A stretch of 31,997 nucleotides of DNA from CAZTXD01 sp964617995 (GCA_964617995.1 CAZTXD010000027.1:1-31997); one strand, 5' to 3'. Shown: positions 22,931-31,954, numbered from the stretch's first letter. Notes: generated from the sequence alone by a model not told the origin. Numbers and translations are program-made.

Positions 22931-24172
22931 GTGGACCATGTCGACGATGAGAGTCGACCAGCCGAAGTCCACCGCGCCGTTGCCCTCTCCGGTCTCGGGG
23001 TTGTAGTACTCCCGGTAGCCCTCACGCAGGACCATCTCGGCGCTCCGCCCGGTGATCAGTCGAGCCAGGTCTTCGACTCCGTGGCGGAGCAGGCCGCGTA
23101 CGAGATACCAGTTCGAGTTCATCCAGGTCGGTCCCCGCCACACCAGGTTCCCACCCACCGTGCCGGGGCGGTAGGAGGGCTCGGAGCGGGAAACGCTCGG
23201 CACCGGAAAGGCGGCGGCGTACTCGTTCGGGTCCCGGAGATGGGAAACCAGGCGCGTCACGACCACGGGGGGCAGGTCCCGCAGCAGGAGCGGAAGGAGG
23301 CAGGTGATGGTGCTGGTGGTCAGCCGCTTCTCGTCGAGGCCGGCCAGATCGAAGAACAGGCCCCGCTCCCCATCCCAGCACTTGCCGAGGAGGGCGCTCT
23401 CGGTTCGCTCCGCCCGGCGGCGATAGATACGAGCGGCCCCGACGTCTCCTGTCGTCTCCAGCAGGTCGGCGAGCACACGCAGGTTCTCGGCGTAGATGGT
23501 GTTCACCATCACGTCCTCCACCACGAACCGATCCAGCTCGAACATCGCCTGCGGCTCGCGTTCCACCGTGTCGTAGGCATCGGCGACCCGCCGCCATCCG
23601 GCGGTGAACTCGTCCCCCTCCTCGCCCGTGATCCCCAGGTAGTCGTCGAACTTGGGGGAGTGGTCGAGCCCGGTCTCGTCGGCCTGGAGCACGGCGATGA
23701 GGCCGTCTCCGTCGGGGTCCCGGACCCGATCGCACCAGTCGTAGTAGCGGCGCACCGCCGGGAGGGCCGAGGCAACGTACGCCGCGTCGGAGCCGGCGGC
23801 CGCCTGCACGGCCTCGGCCAGAACGGGTGGCTGCATCTGATCCGAGAGCCGGCGGGTGCGAAAGGCGATGGCATAGGTGCCGACCGCGGCTTCGTACCGT
23901 TCTCGCTGCCAGAAGATCACATGGGGGATCGAGCCATCGTCGGCCTGGTTCGCCAGCAACCCTTCCACCTCCGATCTCGCCCGGTCCCGGTCGAGACGAC
24001 CGAGCACCACGGCGTGGAAGCAGGAGTCCCAGAACCACTGGAACGGGTACGTCACATGTGACGGGCAGACGAAGTCGTAGTCCCGGCCGTTCCAGTCGGC
24101 GGTTCCCGTCTGCCGGTTGCGTCCCAGAACACCTATGGCGAGGTCGGTCAGTGTGTCGAGATCGACACTCAC
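22913..24172 (-). CDS. GH63/MGH1-like glycoside hydrolase
   Basis: This 419-residue (alpha/alpha)6-barrel protein resembles MGH1-like/GH63 enzymes, which include mannosylglycerate hydrolases. Typical blocks are YPFQWFWDSCFHAVVLGRLD near 42-61, DETGLDHSPKFDDYLG (candidate acidic residue), WRGPTWMNSNWYLVRGLLRH and YREYYNPETGEGNGAVDFGW close to the C-terminus (candidate base glutamate). No signal peptide is present, so it should act in the cytoplasm on an imported alpha-glycoside. The GTG start at 24172 overlaps the stop of the LacI gene by four bases, so the two are one transcript. Exact substrate cannot be read from sequence. Confidence 0.8.
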   Translation of the reverse strand: MSVDLDTLTDLAIGVLGRNRQTGTADWNGRDYDFVCPSHVTYPFQWFWDSCFHAVVLGRLDRDRARSEVEGLLANQADDGSIPHVIFWQRERYEAAVGTYAIAFRTRRLSDQMQPPVLAEAVQAAAGSDAAYVASALPAVRRYYDWCDRVRDPDGDGLIAVLQADETGLDHSPKFDDYLGITGEEGDEFTAGWRRVADAYDTVEREPQAMFELDRFVVEDVMVNTIYAENLRVLADLLETTGDVGAARIYRRRAERTESALLGKCWDGERGLFFDLAGLDEKRLTTSTITCLLPLLLRDLPPVVVTRLVSHLRDPNEYAAAFPVPSVSRSEPSYRPGTVGGNLVWRGPTWMNSNWYLVRGLLRHGVEDLARLITGRSAEMVLREGYREYYNPETGEGNGAVDFGWSTLIVDMVHSLDVA

Positions 24173-25158
24173 ACCGACCTCGGCGCCGTCGATGCCCGCT
24201 CCACGAGCCGCACGTCCATGCTCTGGGTGCCCGTCACCTCTTCGCCTGCCAGGAGCCGGTCGACGGTCCGGGCGGCGGTGACGCCCATGCCGTACTTGTC
24301 CTGGACGACCGTGGTCAAAGCCGGAGTCACATAGGCGCTGAGGGCGATGTCGTCGAACCCGACCACACCGACGTCACCCGGTACGTCCCATCCCAGCTCC
24401 CGCAACGCCGACAGGGCCCCAACCGCGGTCAGGTCGTTGTGGGCCGACACGCCGAAGGGAGGCTGGATGAGCGAGGCGATCCCCCGCATGGCCCTGGCGC
24501 CGCCCTCGAGGTCGTCGCCTCCATGGACCGCCAGGAGGTCCGGATCGTCCGCCCCCTCGGACACACCGAGGTGGCGATCGGTGGTCTCTCCCGAGTCGGA
24601 GGGGCCGGCTATGTGAACGATCCGTTCGTAGCCCCGTTCCAGGAGGTGGCGCCCCGCCAGCCATCCCCCCTTTCGGTTGTCGCTCACCACCGCCGGCAGG
24701 CCCTCGTCGGGCGACAGGGCGTTGATGAGCACCACCGGCACGGGAAAGGACGTGAGCCGGGCGTACTGGCGTCGTGTCACGCCGCTGGAGGCGATGACCA
24801 GGGCGTCCACCCGGCGTTCCAGCAGGAGGTTCAGGTATGCCTCCTCCCGCCCCGAGTCCTCGGCGGCGTTGCACAGGACCACCGACCGTCCCTGCCGGTG
24901 GGTCTCGTCTTCGACGCCGCGCACCACCTCGGGATAGAACGGGTTTATGATGTCGGTGACCACCAGACCCACCACGGCGGTGGTCATGCGCCGCAGGGAG
25001 CGAGCCACCGCCGAGGGGCGGTAGTCGAGTTCGCGAATCGCCTGCTCCACCCTCCTCCGTGTCTCCGGAAGCACGCGGTCACTGTCGGCGAGCACCCGGC
25101 TCACGGTGGCTGTGGAGACACCGGCCCGACCGGCGACATCCGAGATGGTCGCAGACAT
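24169..25158 (-). CDS. LacI-family regulator of the glycoside locus
   Basis: This 329-residue repressor has a helix-turn-helix at 3-22 (ATISDVAGRAGVSTATVSRV), a hinge (LDYRPSAVARSLRR) and an effector domain (VVGLVVTDIINPFYPEVVRG; VGFDDIALSAYVTPALTTV). ATG 25158 starts exactly at the conserved N-terminus; a GGAG site lies about 12 bases upstream. The divergent gap to the oxidoreductase holds an operator at 25206-25219, and a near-identical one precedes the binding-protein gene at 31904. It therefore probably represses itself, the glycosidase, the oxidoreductase and the transporter. Confidence 0.92.
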   Translation of the reverse strand: MSATISDVAGRAGVSTATVSRVLADSDRVLPETRRRVEQAIRELDYRPSAVARSLRRMTTAVVGLVVTDIINPFYPEVVRGVEDETHRQGRSVVLCNAAEDSGREEAYLNLLLERRVDALVIASSGVTRRQYARLTSFPVPVVLINALSPDEGLPAVVSDNRKGGWLAGRHLLERGYERIVHIAGPSDSGETTDRHLGVSEGADDPDLLAVHGGDDLEGGARAMRGIASLIQPPFGVSAHNDLTAVGALSALRELGWDVPGDVGVVGFDDIALSAYVTPALTTVVQDKYGMGVTAARTVDRLLAGEEVTGTQSMDVRLVERASTAPRSV

Positions 25159-25205
25159 CGAGACGGGGCTCTCCTTCCGGGAGGCGGCCGAAGGGCCTGA
25201 TCGCG

Positions 25206-25219
25206 TGTAATCGATGACA
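25206..25219. promoter_or_regulatory. LacI-type operator, site 1
   Basis: TGTAATCGATGACA is a 14-bp dyad with one mismatch and a central CG. It lies between the divergent LacI and oxidoreductase genes, immediately upstream of the oxidoreductase -10. It differs at one base from the reverse complement of the site at 31927-31940. Confidence 0.72.
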
Positions 25220-25227
25220 TCAGAGCT

Positions 25228-25233
25228 TAGTAT
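25228..25233 (+). promoter_or_regulatory. -10 box of the oxidoreductase gene
   Basis: TAGTAT is a good -10; the region 16-17 bases upstream that should hold the -35 is the operator itself, with no good TTGACA match. A repressor at 25206-25219 would therefore compete with RNA polymerase. Confidence 0.45.
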
Positions 25234-25272
25234 CCGGGTCCTGAACGGCCGCGAAACGATGACAGGACGGAG

Positions 25273-26403
25273 ATGGCGGACCAGCTGAGAGTGGCGATCG
25301 TGGGATTGGGGGCGGTGGCGCGGGCCGTCCACCTGCCCATCCTCAGACGCCGAACGGACCGGTTCAGCCTGGCTGCGATATGCGACCTGTCGCCCTCGGC
25401 GCTGAATGCGGTCGGGGACCGCTTCGACGTGCCCGATGATCGCCGGTTCGACGATCTGGCCCGGATGCTGGAATCGGTGGAAGCCGACGTCCTGGTGGTC
25501 CTCACGTCGGGATCCCACACGGCCGAGATCCTGCTCGGCCTCGACCACGGTCTGTCGGTGTTCACCGAGAAGCCGCTGGCTTACACCCGACGCGAGGTAG
25601 CCGAGATCGAGGAGGCGCTGTCGGGGAGACGGGACCGGCTCATGCTGGGCTACATGAAGACCTACGACCCGGCAGTGTCGATGGCCGCCGAGGCGACGGC
25701 CGGAAGAGGGCGACCCCGCTCAGTCGAGGTCACCGTCCTTCACCCCACAGCCGAGTCCCAGCTCGTCAACTCCGATCTCGATCCCATCATCGTCGACGGT
25801 GCGGAGAAGGCCGTAGAGGGTGTGCGGCGTCTCAGCCAGGAGCTCGAGACCGAGGCGCTGGGTCCGGCCGCCGGAGAACTCGGAGCCCTCTACTCGCATG
25901 TGCTGTTGGGGAGCGTCGTTCACGACCTGGCGGTGATGCGCTCCCTCGGGGTGGAAGTGGAGGAAGTCGTCCACGCCGAGCGCTGGCCCGCAGAGGCGCA
26001 CCCGCCATCCGTGGCCATCTCGGCCCGGAGCGGCGACGGGGTGAGAGTGTCGATCCGGTGGCATTACCTGGCCGGGTACCCGGCCTACCGGGAGGAGGTT
26101 CGCTGGCACGACGAGAGAGGTTCGATCGAGCTGACATTCCCGGCCCCCTACCTGCTGCGGGCGCCGACCACTCTGCGGATCCGCTCCGGGTCGGAGGGAT
26201 CCACCGACTCACGTGTGTTCCGCTCGCCGGTGGAGTCGTTCGAGGAGGAGCTGCTGGCGATGTACCGGATGGTGGTCGACGGTGAGGTTCCCCTCAGCGG
26301 GACGGCCGAGGGCATGGCGGACATCGTCACCTGCCAGGGGGTGGCCAGGCGGGTGGGCGAGGCCGAGGGGGTTACGGTGGGTGGGGAAGCCGGCTCCGGT
26401 TGA
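25273..26403 (+). CDS. Gfo/Idh/MocA family oxidoreductase
   Basis: This 376-residue NAD(P)-dependent dehydrogenase has Rossmann strand RVAIVGLGAVARAVHLPILR (GLGAVA, 11-16) and the EKP motif FTEKPLAY (Lys100). The C-terminal beta domain contains SHVLLGSVVHDLAVMRSLG, where His and Asp replace the G-G-x-x-x-D-x-x-x-H arrangement of IolG, so it is not a plain inositol dehydrogenase. CGGAG precedes ATG 25273. It is divergent from the LacI regulator and shares its operator. It probably oxidises the sugar or cyclitol released or imported by this locus; substrate unknown. The stop is one base from the tail of the PHP gene. Confidence 0.85.
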   Translation: MADQLRVAIVGLGAVARAVHLPILRRRTDRFSLAAICDLSPSALNAVGDRFDVPDDRRFDDLARMLESVEADVLVVLTSGSHTAEILLGLDHGLSVFTEKPLAYTRREVAEIEEALSGRRDRLMLGYMKTYDPAVSMAAEATAGRGRPRSVEVTVLHPTAESQLVNSDLDPIIVDGAEKAVEGVRRLSQELETEALGPAAGELGALYSHVLLGSVVHDLAVMRSLGVEVEEVVHAERWPAEAHPPSVAISARSGDGVRVSIRWHYLAGYPAYREEVRWHDERGSIELTFPAPYLLRAPTTLRIRSGSEGSTDSRVFRSPVESFEEELLAMYRMVVDGEVPLSGTAEGMADIVTCQGVARRVGEAEGVTVGGEAGSG

Positions 26404-26404
26404 G

Positions 26405-27598
26405 TCAAGGGGTGAGGGCGACCACCCGATCGCCCTCGCCGACGAGGAGGTGGGGGCCGGGCCCGGCGTCCGGGATGGACATCCGCTGTGCGCGAACCCG
26501 ATGGCTGCGGCCACCGTGGGTCACGACTCGGAGCGGCCGATCATCGATCGCCTCGACCACCACCTCGCCTTCCACACGTAGGATCACCGGGCCGTCCGGC
26601 TCGGCCGCCAACGCCACCCGCCCGGTGGCGAGAGCATCGAGGACCCCTTCCTCGCCCACTTCGACCAGGGTGGTGGGGTAGCCCAACCGGTCCCCTTCGG
26701 CCGGGTCGTGGAAGTCGCTTCCCCCCACCGGCACTCCGCCCGACCGCTGCCACCACTCGATGGGTGCCGGGGAGCGGCGGTCCCAGGTCTTGTGCCACAG
26801 CTCCACGAGATCGGGCGCCCGGGCCATCTCGTGGTTCCACCCGTGCCAGGGAACCACGGGGTGATTGACCGATAGCAGGGCACCTCCCGAATGAGCGTCG
26901 CCCAGCCAGCGGTCCGGTGGGGAGCGGAAGTCGACCCAGGAGGCGGGGCCGAGGCAGTTGGCGTGTCCCCGATGGGTGGTGACCTCCTGGCCGGGGATGA
27001 GCTCGATCCCGTGATGTTCTCCCGCATCCGGAAGGTGGGGGTGGTGGCTCACCGTGTTGTGATCGGTGATGGCGAGGAAGTCGAGACCGGTTGAGACGGC
27101 GTTGCCCGCCAGCTCGTCGATGGTCGACTTGCCGTCCGAGTGGACGGAGTGGGCGTGGAGGTCGCCGCGCAGCCATCGTCGACCGGAGGCGGCGGGCAGG
27201 GTCGGGAGTGGCGGCCGCGGCCGGGGAGGGGACGGCGAGGGCTGGGGAGGAAACGAGACCGGTCCCAGGGAGACGGTCACCTTCCAGTCGACGCCCTCCG
27301 GTGGCACCACATAGAGGCCGAGGAGGACCCGCCACTCTCCGGGAGGGAGGGGGCCGGGAATGTACCCGGGTGTCGCCACCTGCTCTGTGATGGAGAAGCC
27401 GGTCCGTGCCCCTCCGGAGTAGCCCCGGAACCGCTCGGGGTCGAAGACGCCCAGGTCGAGCACCGCGGTGGTGACGTCGTAGGAGAGCTCGACACTCACC
27501 CCCCCGGCACCCGGTGGCACGTCGAAGGGGACATGGCGGTAGATGGACTCTTCCCGATCGTGAGTTGTCCACCGGCCGCGGTGCGTGCGGCCGGTCAT
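26405..27598 (-). CDS. PHP-domain metallohydrolase (CehA/McbA-like)
   Basis: This 397-residue protein has two parts. The N-terminal beta-rich domain (about 1-115) includes YRHVPFDVPPGAGGVSVELS and is joined by a Pro-rich linker (118-133). A PHP metal domain follows. Metal ligands are visible: GDLHAHSVHSDG (His148, His150, Asp155), ITDHNTVSHH (Asp179, His180), PGQEVTTHRGHANCLG (Glu205, His212), SVNHP (His246) and GGSDFHD (Asp295, His297). The layout matches the CehA/McbA group, which includes phosphoesterases and carbaryl hydrolases. It lacks a signal peptide, so is cytoplasmic. It is four-base coupled to the MalK-type ATPase gene, so it belongs to this transport operon; substrate unknown. Confidence 0.83.
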   Translation of the reverse strand: MTGRTHRGRWTTHDREESIYRHVPFDVPPGAGGVSVELSYDVTTAVLDLGVFDPERFRGYSGGARTGFSITEQVATPGYIPGPLPPGEWRVLLGLYVVPPEGVDWKVTVSLGPVSFPPQPSPSPPRPRPPLPTLPAASGRRWLRGDLHAHSVHSDGKSTIDELAGNAVSTGLDFLAITDHNTVSHHPHLPDAGEHHGIELIPGQEVTTHRGHANCLGPASWVDFRSPPDRWLGDAHSGGALLSVNHPVVPWHGWNHEMARAPDLVELWHKTWDRRSPAPIEWWQRSGGVPVGGSDFHDPAEGDRLGYPTTLVEVGEEGVLDALATGRVALAAEPDGPVILRVEGEVVVEAIDDRPLRVVTHGGRSHRVRAQRMSIPDAGPGPHLLVGEGDRVVALTP

Positions 27599-28674
27599 CT
27601 GCCGGAGTCGCTCAGCAGGTGCCCCTGGTCGGCGTCGTAGATGAGCGTGTGGGAATCGTCGGGGACCAGCCGCACCGTCTCCCCGATTCGGGGCGCTCGG
27701 CGGGTGACCGCCTGCACCGACATGCTCCCGCTCTGCACGGTGATCAGCGTGTCGATCCCCAGGAGCTCCACCACCTCCACCGCACCGCTGAACCCCGCTC
27801 CGTCGTCGGTGTGCACCGAGACGTGCTCGGGCCGCATGCCCACGACCACGTCCTGGCCGGCGGCGACACCGGACCGGGCGTCGGTGGGTACCGGGAGGGT
27901 CACATCGCCCAACGCCAGACGGCCGTCCTCGACCCGGGCGGGCAGCAGATTCATGGGAGTCGACCCGATGAAGGAGGCCACGAACACCGAGGCCGGGCGG
28001 TTGTAGACCTCCGCCGCCGACGCCAGCTGACGGATGCGACCTGCCTCCATGACCGCCACCCGGTCGGCCAGAGCCAGGGCCTCCGACTGGTCGTGGGTCA
28101 CATAGATAGTGGTGATGCCCAGCTCCCGCTGGAGTCGCTTCAGGAAGGTACGGGCCTCGAGTCGGAGGCGGGCGTCGAGGTTGGACAGCGGCTCGTCGAA
28201 GAGGAACAGCCGGGGGTGGTAGGCGATCGCCCGGGCCAGGGCGACACGCTGCTGCTGACCGCCGGAGAGCTGTCCCGGTCTCCTGTTGAGGAGATCCTCG
28301 ACCTGCAGATGGGTGGCTGCCTCGGCGGCTGTGGCCCGTCTCTCCTCACCGGGGACCTTGCGGACCTTGAGCGGGTAGGCGATGTTGTCCACCACGGTCA
28401 TGTGCGGGTACAGGGCGTAGTCCTGGAAGACCATGGCGAGATCTCGCTTGCCGGAGGGGACCCCGGTGATGTCGCGACCGTCGATGCTGATCGTGCCCTC
28501 GGTGGGTGTCTCCAACCCGGCGATAGTGCGCAGCAGGGTCGTCTTCCCGCATCCGGACGGGCCCAGCAGCGCGAAGAACTCGCCCTCCTCGATCTCGAAC
28601 TCCACACCGTCGAGCGCCCTCACCCCGCCCGGGAAGACCTTCACCAGCCCGGAGAGCTCCAGCTTGGACGTCAT
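27595..28674 (-). CDS. MalK/UgpC-type sugar ABC ATPase
   Basis: This 359-residue ATPase has Walker A GPSGCGKTT (38-46), Q-loop Gln84 (VFQDYALYPHMTV), signature LSGGQQQRVALARAI (136-150), Walker B LFLFDEPLSNLDARL (156-170) and switch motif YVTHDQSEALALADR. A C-terminal TOBE-type regulatory region (about 235-359) is present, as in MsmK/UgpC/MalK. It energises the two permeases just upstream; in actinobacteria one such ATPase may serve several importers. ATGA overlaps join it to both the permease before and the PHP gene after. Confidence 0.94.
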   Translation of the reverse strand: MTSKLELSGLVKVFPGGVRALDGVEFEIEEGEFFALLGPSGCGKTTLLRTIAGLETPTEGTISIDGRDITGVPSGKRDLAMVFQDYALYPHMTVVDNIAYPLKVRKVPGEERRATAAEAATHLQVEDLLNRRPGQLSGGQQQRVALARAIAYHPRLFLFDEPLSNLDARLRLEARTFLKRLQRELGITTIYVTHDQSEALALADRVAVMEAGRIRQLASAAEVYNRPASVFVASFIGSTPMNLLPARVEDGRLALGDVTLPVPTDARSGVAAGQDVVVGMRPEHVSVHTDDGAGFSGAVEVVELLGIDTLITVQSGSMSVQAVTRRAPRIGETVRLVPDDSHTLIYDADQGHLLSDSGR

Positions 28675-29534
28675 CGCTTGATCCCTCCGTGGAATCGGAA
28701 GCCGTAGCGGCGATTCACATAGACATACATGAGAACGACCGGTATCGAGTAGAGGAACGAGTAGGCGGCGATCAGCTTTATGTCGGGGCGCCCACCCTCG
28801 TTGTAGAAGTTGAACATCACCACCGATGCCGGTTGCAGATCAGGGCTGCGCAGCAGGATGAACGGCGTCAAGAAGTCGCCCCACACCTGGACGAGCGCCC
28901 AAACGGCGATGACGGCCATTCCGGGACGCACGATCGGGGTGACTATGTCACGCAGGATCTGAAACGACGAGGCTCCCACCACCCGGGCAGACTCCTCGTA
29001 GCTGCGGGGGACCGAGTCGACGAAATCCTTGAGGATGAACAACGCTGCGGGCAGCAACCCGCCGGTGAGGACCAGCACCACACCCGTGAACGTGTTGATG
29101 AGGCCCATCCGGAAGATGATCTGGAAGATGGGGACGATGGCGGCGGTGCCGCTCACGACCGCCGAGAAGAGCAACAGCGTGTAGAGGATCATGTCCCGAC
29201 CGGGGATACGCACCCGGGAGAGGGCGTAGGCGGCCAGCGCAGCCGAAGCGACCACCAGCGACATCGTCACCAGCGACAGCACCACCGAGTTGCGGAGGGA
29301 GGTGAGGGCGAAGGGGTTCTCGAACACAGATAGGAAGTTTTCGAACGTGAAGGTGGGTGGTTCGGCCCGCAGTGTCGGGGTCTCGTCGAAGGGAGCGAAC
29401 AGGATCCACAGCAGCGGAAGGGCGAAGAACGCTCCCGACACGGCGGCGAAGGTGTACATGCCGATCCGCCCCAGCATGGCGCGCACGTTGGCCAGGGGAT
29501 CTGTTTCGTCGAGAGGGAAACGGTTGGCCGTCAT
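28671..29534 (-). CDS. Carbohydrate ABC permease, MalG/UgpE type
   Basis: This 287-residue permease has about six spans and the EAA loop SYEESARVVGASSFQILRDI near 185-204, followed by VTPIVRPGMAVIAVW. The ATG at 29534 (MTANRFPLDETD) overlaps the upstream permease stop as ATGA; the frame continues upstream only as shadow sequence. It pairs with the MalF-type permease to form the channel. Confidence 0.92.
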   Translation of the reverse strand: MTANRFPLDETDPLANVRAMLGRIGMYTFAAVSGAFFALPLLWILFAPFDETPTLRAEPPTFTFENFLSVFENPFALTSLRNSVVLSLVTMSLVVASAALAAYALSRVRIPGRDMILYTLLLFSAVVSGTAAIVPIFQIIFRMGLINTFTGVVLVLTGGLLPAALFILKDFVDSVPRSYEESARVVGASSFQILRDIVTPIVRPGMAVIAVWALVQVWGDFLTPFILLRSPDLQPASVVMFNFYNEGGRPDIKLIAAYSFLYSIPVVLMYVYVNRRYGFRFHGGIKR

Positions 29535-30451
29535 CAGGCATCCCGCCTTCTCAGGACCCGCAGATAGATGAGGGCGATGATCAGGTTGATGACCAGGGCG
29601 ATGGCCGAGATGGCCGCCCCGAAGCCGAGACGGCCCGAGGCGAAGGCCGTGCGGTAGATGTAGATGGGGAGTATCTCGGTCCGGAAGTTGGGTCCGCCAC
29701 CGGTGAGCAGGAAGGGTGTGAACAGGTTGAAGGTCCACAGACTGACCAGTAGCACGGTCGTCAGGACGTGCCCCTGGATCGACGGGAAGACGATGTCACG
29801 CAGAGTTTGCCATCCCGATGCTCCCGCCAGGCGGGCCGTCTCGAGATGGGAGGGCGGGACGGTCGTGAGGGCGGCGTCGAAGAGCAGCATGGAGAAGGCG
29901 GTGCCTCTCCAGATGTTGAAGACGATGATCGACAGGAGCGGGTAGCGCAGCAGCCACTCGATGGTGACACCCCCGGGGATCAGGGCGTTGAGCGTGCCCG
30001 AAGTTCCGTCCAGGAAGGCGATCCACAGGAACGCCACCACCGACCCGGGAATGATCCACGCCACGATGACCAGGACCTCGAGGGTGCGTCTGATCACGCC
30101 CCGCCAGCTCCTGAACGCCCAGGCGAGGCTGAACCCCAGTCCCATCTGGCCGATCACCGCCGAACCGGCGACGAACAGGAGCGTCACCCACAGGGAGTTG
30201 ATGAACAGGGAGTCGGACAGGGCGTTGGTGAAGTTCTCAGCCCCGACGAATCGAGGCTCGGCCGCGGCCAGGCCGGTGAGGCGCAGGTTGGTGAGTCCCA
30301 GGTAGAGCGTCCACAGCGCCGGGAAGATCAAGAAGACGGCGATGAAGCCCAGGGCGGGCGCGACGAACGCTGTCGCACTGCGTCTCCCCAGCACGACAGC
30401 GTCGTCTTGTCGAGGCGCTGGTGGCGCCTCGGTGGCCTCAGCCGCCGGCAA
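29534..30451 (-). CDS. Carbohydrate ABC permease, MalF/UgpA type
   Basis: This 305-residue permease has about six spans and the EAA loop SHLETARLAGASGWQTLRDI followed by VFPSIQGHV. The N-terminus TAFVAPALGFIAVFLIFPAL is typical. The longest start is TTG 30451, which overlaps the binding-protein gene by 14 bases but has no good ribosome site; GTG 30394 is an in-frame alternative just before the first span. It is in one operon with its neighbours. Confidence 0.9.
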   Translation of the reverse strand: MPAAEATEAPPAPRQDDAVVLGRRSATAFVAPALGFIAVFLIFPALWTLYLGLTNLRLTGLAAAEPRFVGAENFTNALSDSLFINSLWVTLLFVAGSAVIGQMGLGFSLAWAFRSWRGVIRRTLEVLVIVAWIIPGSVVAFLWIAFLDGTSGTLNALIPGGVTIEWLLRYPLLSIIVFNIWRGTAFSMLLFDAALTTVPPSHLETARLAGASGWQTLRDIVFPSIQGHVLTTVLLVSLWTFNLFTPFLLTGGGPNFRTEILPIYIYRTAFASGRLGFGAAISAIALVINLIIALIYLRVLRRRDA

Positions 30452-31904
30452 CGTTGTCGCTACCGGCTATCTGCTCCAGGGTGCTGTGGAACTCCTGTGC
30501 GGCTTCCTCGACCGTGGAGCGTCCGGCAATGACGTTCTCGACCATGAGCGTTATCGCCTCCGACACCTGCGGGTACTCCTCGAATCCCGGACGGTACCAG
30601 GTGATCGGGAGGACCTCCTCGGCGACGTAGGTGAGCATCGGATCGGCGGCGATCCCCGTCTCGTTGACGTCGCTGCGGCCGGTGATGCGTGGCTCCACCT
30701 CCACGAAGTTGGACATCGCCTCCTCGGAGCCGATGAACTTCATGAACTCCCAGGCCATGTCGGGCTGGTCGGTGTTGGGGTTCATGACCCGTCCGGTTCC
30801 ACCCGAGGCGCTGACGAAGTCCTGGCCGCGTATGCCGGAGCCGGGGGTCATCGCCGGGATCTTGGTGTAGCCGACGACCTCTTCACGGTTCTCGATCGGG
30901 AAGTTGGCGCCCTCGGCGATCACGCCTCTCCACATGAAGTCGCTCTCGGCGAGTATGGCGATGGTTCCCTCCGAGAACTGCTGGAACGACTGATCCCGCC
31001 CATCGGCGCGGAGCTGCAGGTCGGTGTCGCCCAGGCCCTCGTCGTACACGGTCTGGAAGAACTCCAGCGCGGAGCGCAACTCGGGGGTGTCGCCCTGCCA
31101 GGCGCCGTCCTGGTAGAGCTCACGTCCCGTTCCCAGGTAGATGGGCATGAACCCCTGCAGGGTGGTCGCCTCACCCATCGGCGCCCCGGCGTTGAGCTGG
31201 ATGGGAGTCACGTCGGGCAGCGCCGCCTGCAGCGCCCGGGCCGTGTCGAGGATGTCCTCCCAGGAGGTGGGCTGCCAGTCGGTGTCGAGGCCGGCCTCCT
31301 CGAAGAGGTCGATCCGGTAGAACAGCACGCGTCCGTCGGTCCCGAACGGCACGCCGAAGCGCAGACCGTCGACCTCGAGGCTGCCTGCCACGGCTTCGGG
31401 GATCTGGTCCCATCCCTCCCAATCGTCCACCTCGGGTCCCACCACCTCGTTGAGGGGGGCGATGAGGTTGGCGGCGAAGAACTCCGCGGTCCAGAATTGG
31501 TCGAAGCCCATCACGTCGGCTCCCTCGCCCACCGACAGGTCGAGAGCGAGCCGGGTCTTGTAGTCCTCGTCGCCGATGGCACCCTCGATGAACTCCACCT
31601 CCACCGGTGTGCCCTGCTCGGCCATCATCGCCTCGAAGGTGGGAACGGCGTAGTCGATGTACCAGTCGGCCAGGATGGCGTTGGCCCCGCCGCGCACGGC
31701 GTTCTCCAGGACGGTGAGCTGGACGGGCTCGGCCTCGGGTGCCGCCTCGGTCGTATCCGGCGTCTCCTCGGTAGCGGGTGGTTGCTCGTCTCCGTTGGTC
31801 GGTGTCTCCGGCGGCGTGGTCGTGGGCTCCGCGTCCCCGGCACAAGCCGCCAGGAGCATTGCCAGCGTGGCCAGCAATGCAAGTGTCCTCGTGAATCTCC
31901 GCAT
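30438..31904 (-). CDS. Carbohydrate ABC extracellular binding lipoprotein
   Basis: This 488-residue binding protein of the SBP_bac_1 (MalE/UgpB) class has lipobox LLAAC (Cys21), a Thr/Glu/Pro-rich linker (about 24-60), then VQLTVLENAVRGGANAILAD. Further marks are GTDGRVLFYRIDLFEEAGLD, PTSWEDILDTARALQAALPD and the tail GRSTVEEAAQEFHSTLEQIA. AGGAGG lies close upstream of the ATG at 31904. First gene of the transporter operon, it sits behind a sigma-70-type promoter with an operator. Probable ligand is an oligosaccharide or glycoside used by the glycosidase and dehydrogenase of this locus (inference). Confidence 0.94.
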   Translation of the reverse strand: MRRFTRTLALLATLAMLLAACAGDAEPTTTPPETPTNGDEQPPATEETPDTTEAAPEAEPVQLTVLENAVRGGANAILADWYIDYAVPTFEAMMAEQGTPVEVEFIEGAIGDEDYKTRLALDLSVGEGADVMGFDQFWTAEFFAANLIAPLNEVVGPEVDDWEGWDQIPEAVAGSLEVDGLRFGVPFGTDGRVLFYRIDLFEEAGLDTDWQPTSWEDILDTARALQAALPDVTPIQLNAGAPMGEATTLQGFMPIYLGTGRELYQDGAWQGDTPELRSALEFFQTVYDEGLGDTDLQLRADGRDQSFQQFSEGTIAILAESDFMWRGVIAEGANFPIENREEVVGYTKIPAMTPGSGIRGQDFVSASGGTGRVMNPNTDQPDMAWEFMKFIGSEEAMSNFVEVEPRITGRSDVNETGIAADPMLTYVAEEVLPITWYRPGFEEYPQVSEAITLMVENVIAGRSTVEEAAQEFHSTLEQIAGSDNVAGG

Positions 31905-31926
31905 CGTGTCCTCCTGTCCCCAGCCA

Positions 31927-31940
31927 TGTTATCGATTACA
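31927..31940. promoter_or_regulatory. LacI-type operator, site 2
   Basis: TGTTATCGATTACA is a dyad with one mismatch that extends to an 18-bp dyad (31925-31942, CATG at both ends). Its reverse complement matches the 25206 site at 13 of 14 bases. It lies between the -10 box and ribosome site of the binding-protein gene, a position suited to a roadblock. Confidence 0.75.
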
Positions 31941-31954
31941 TGACTCGACGATTG

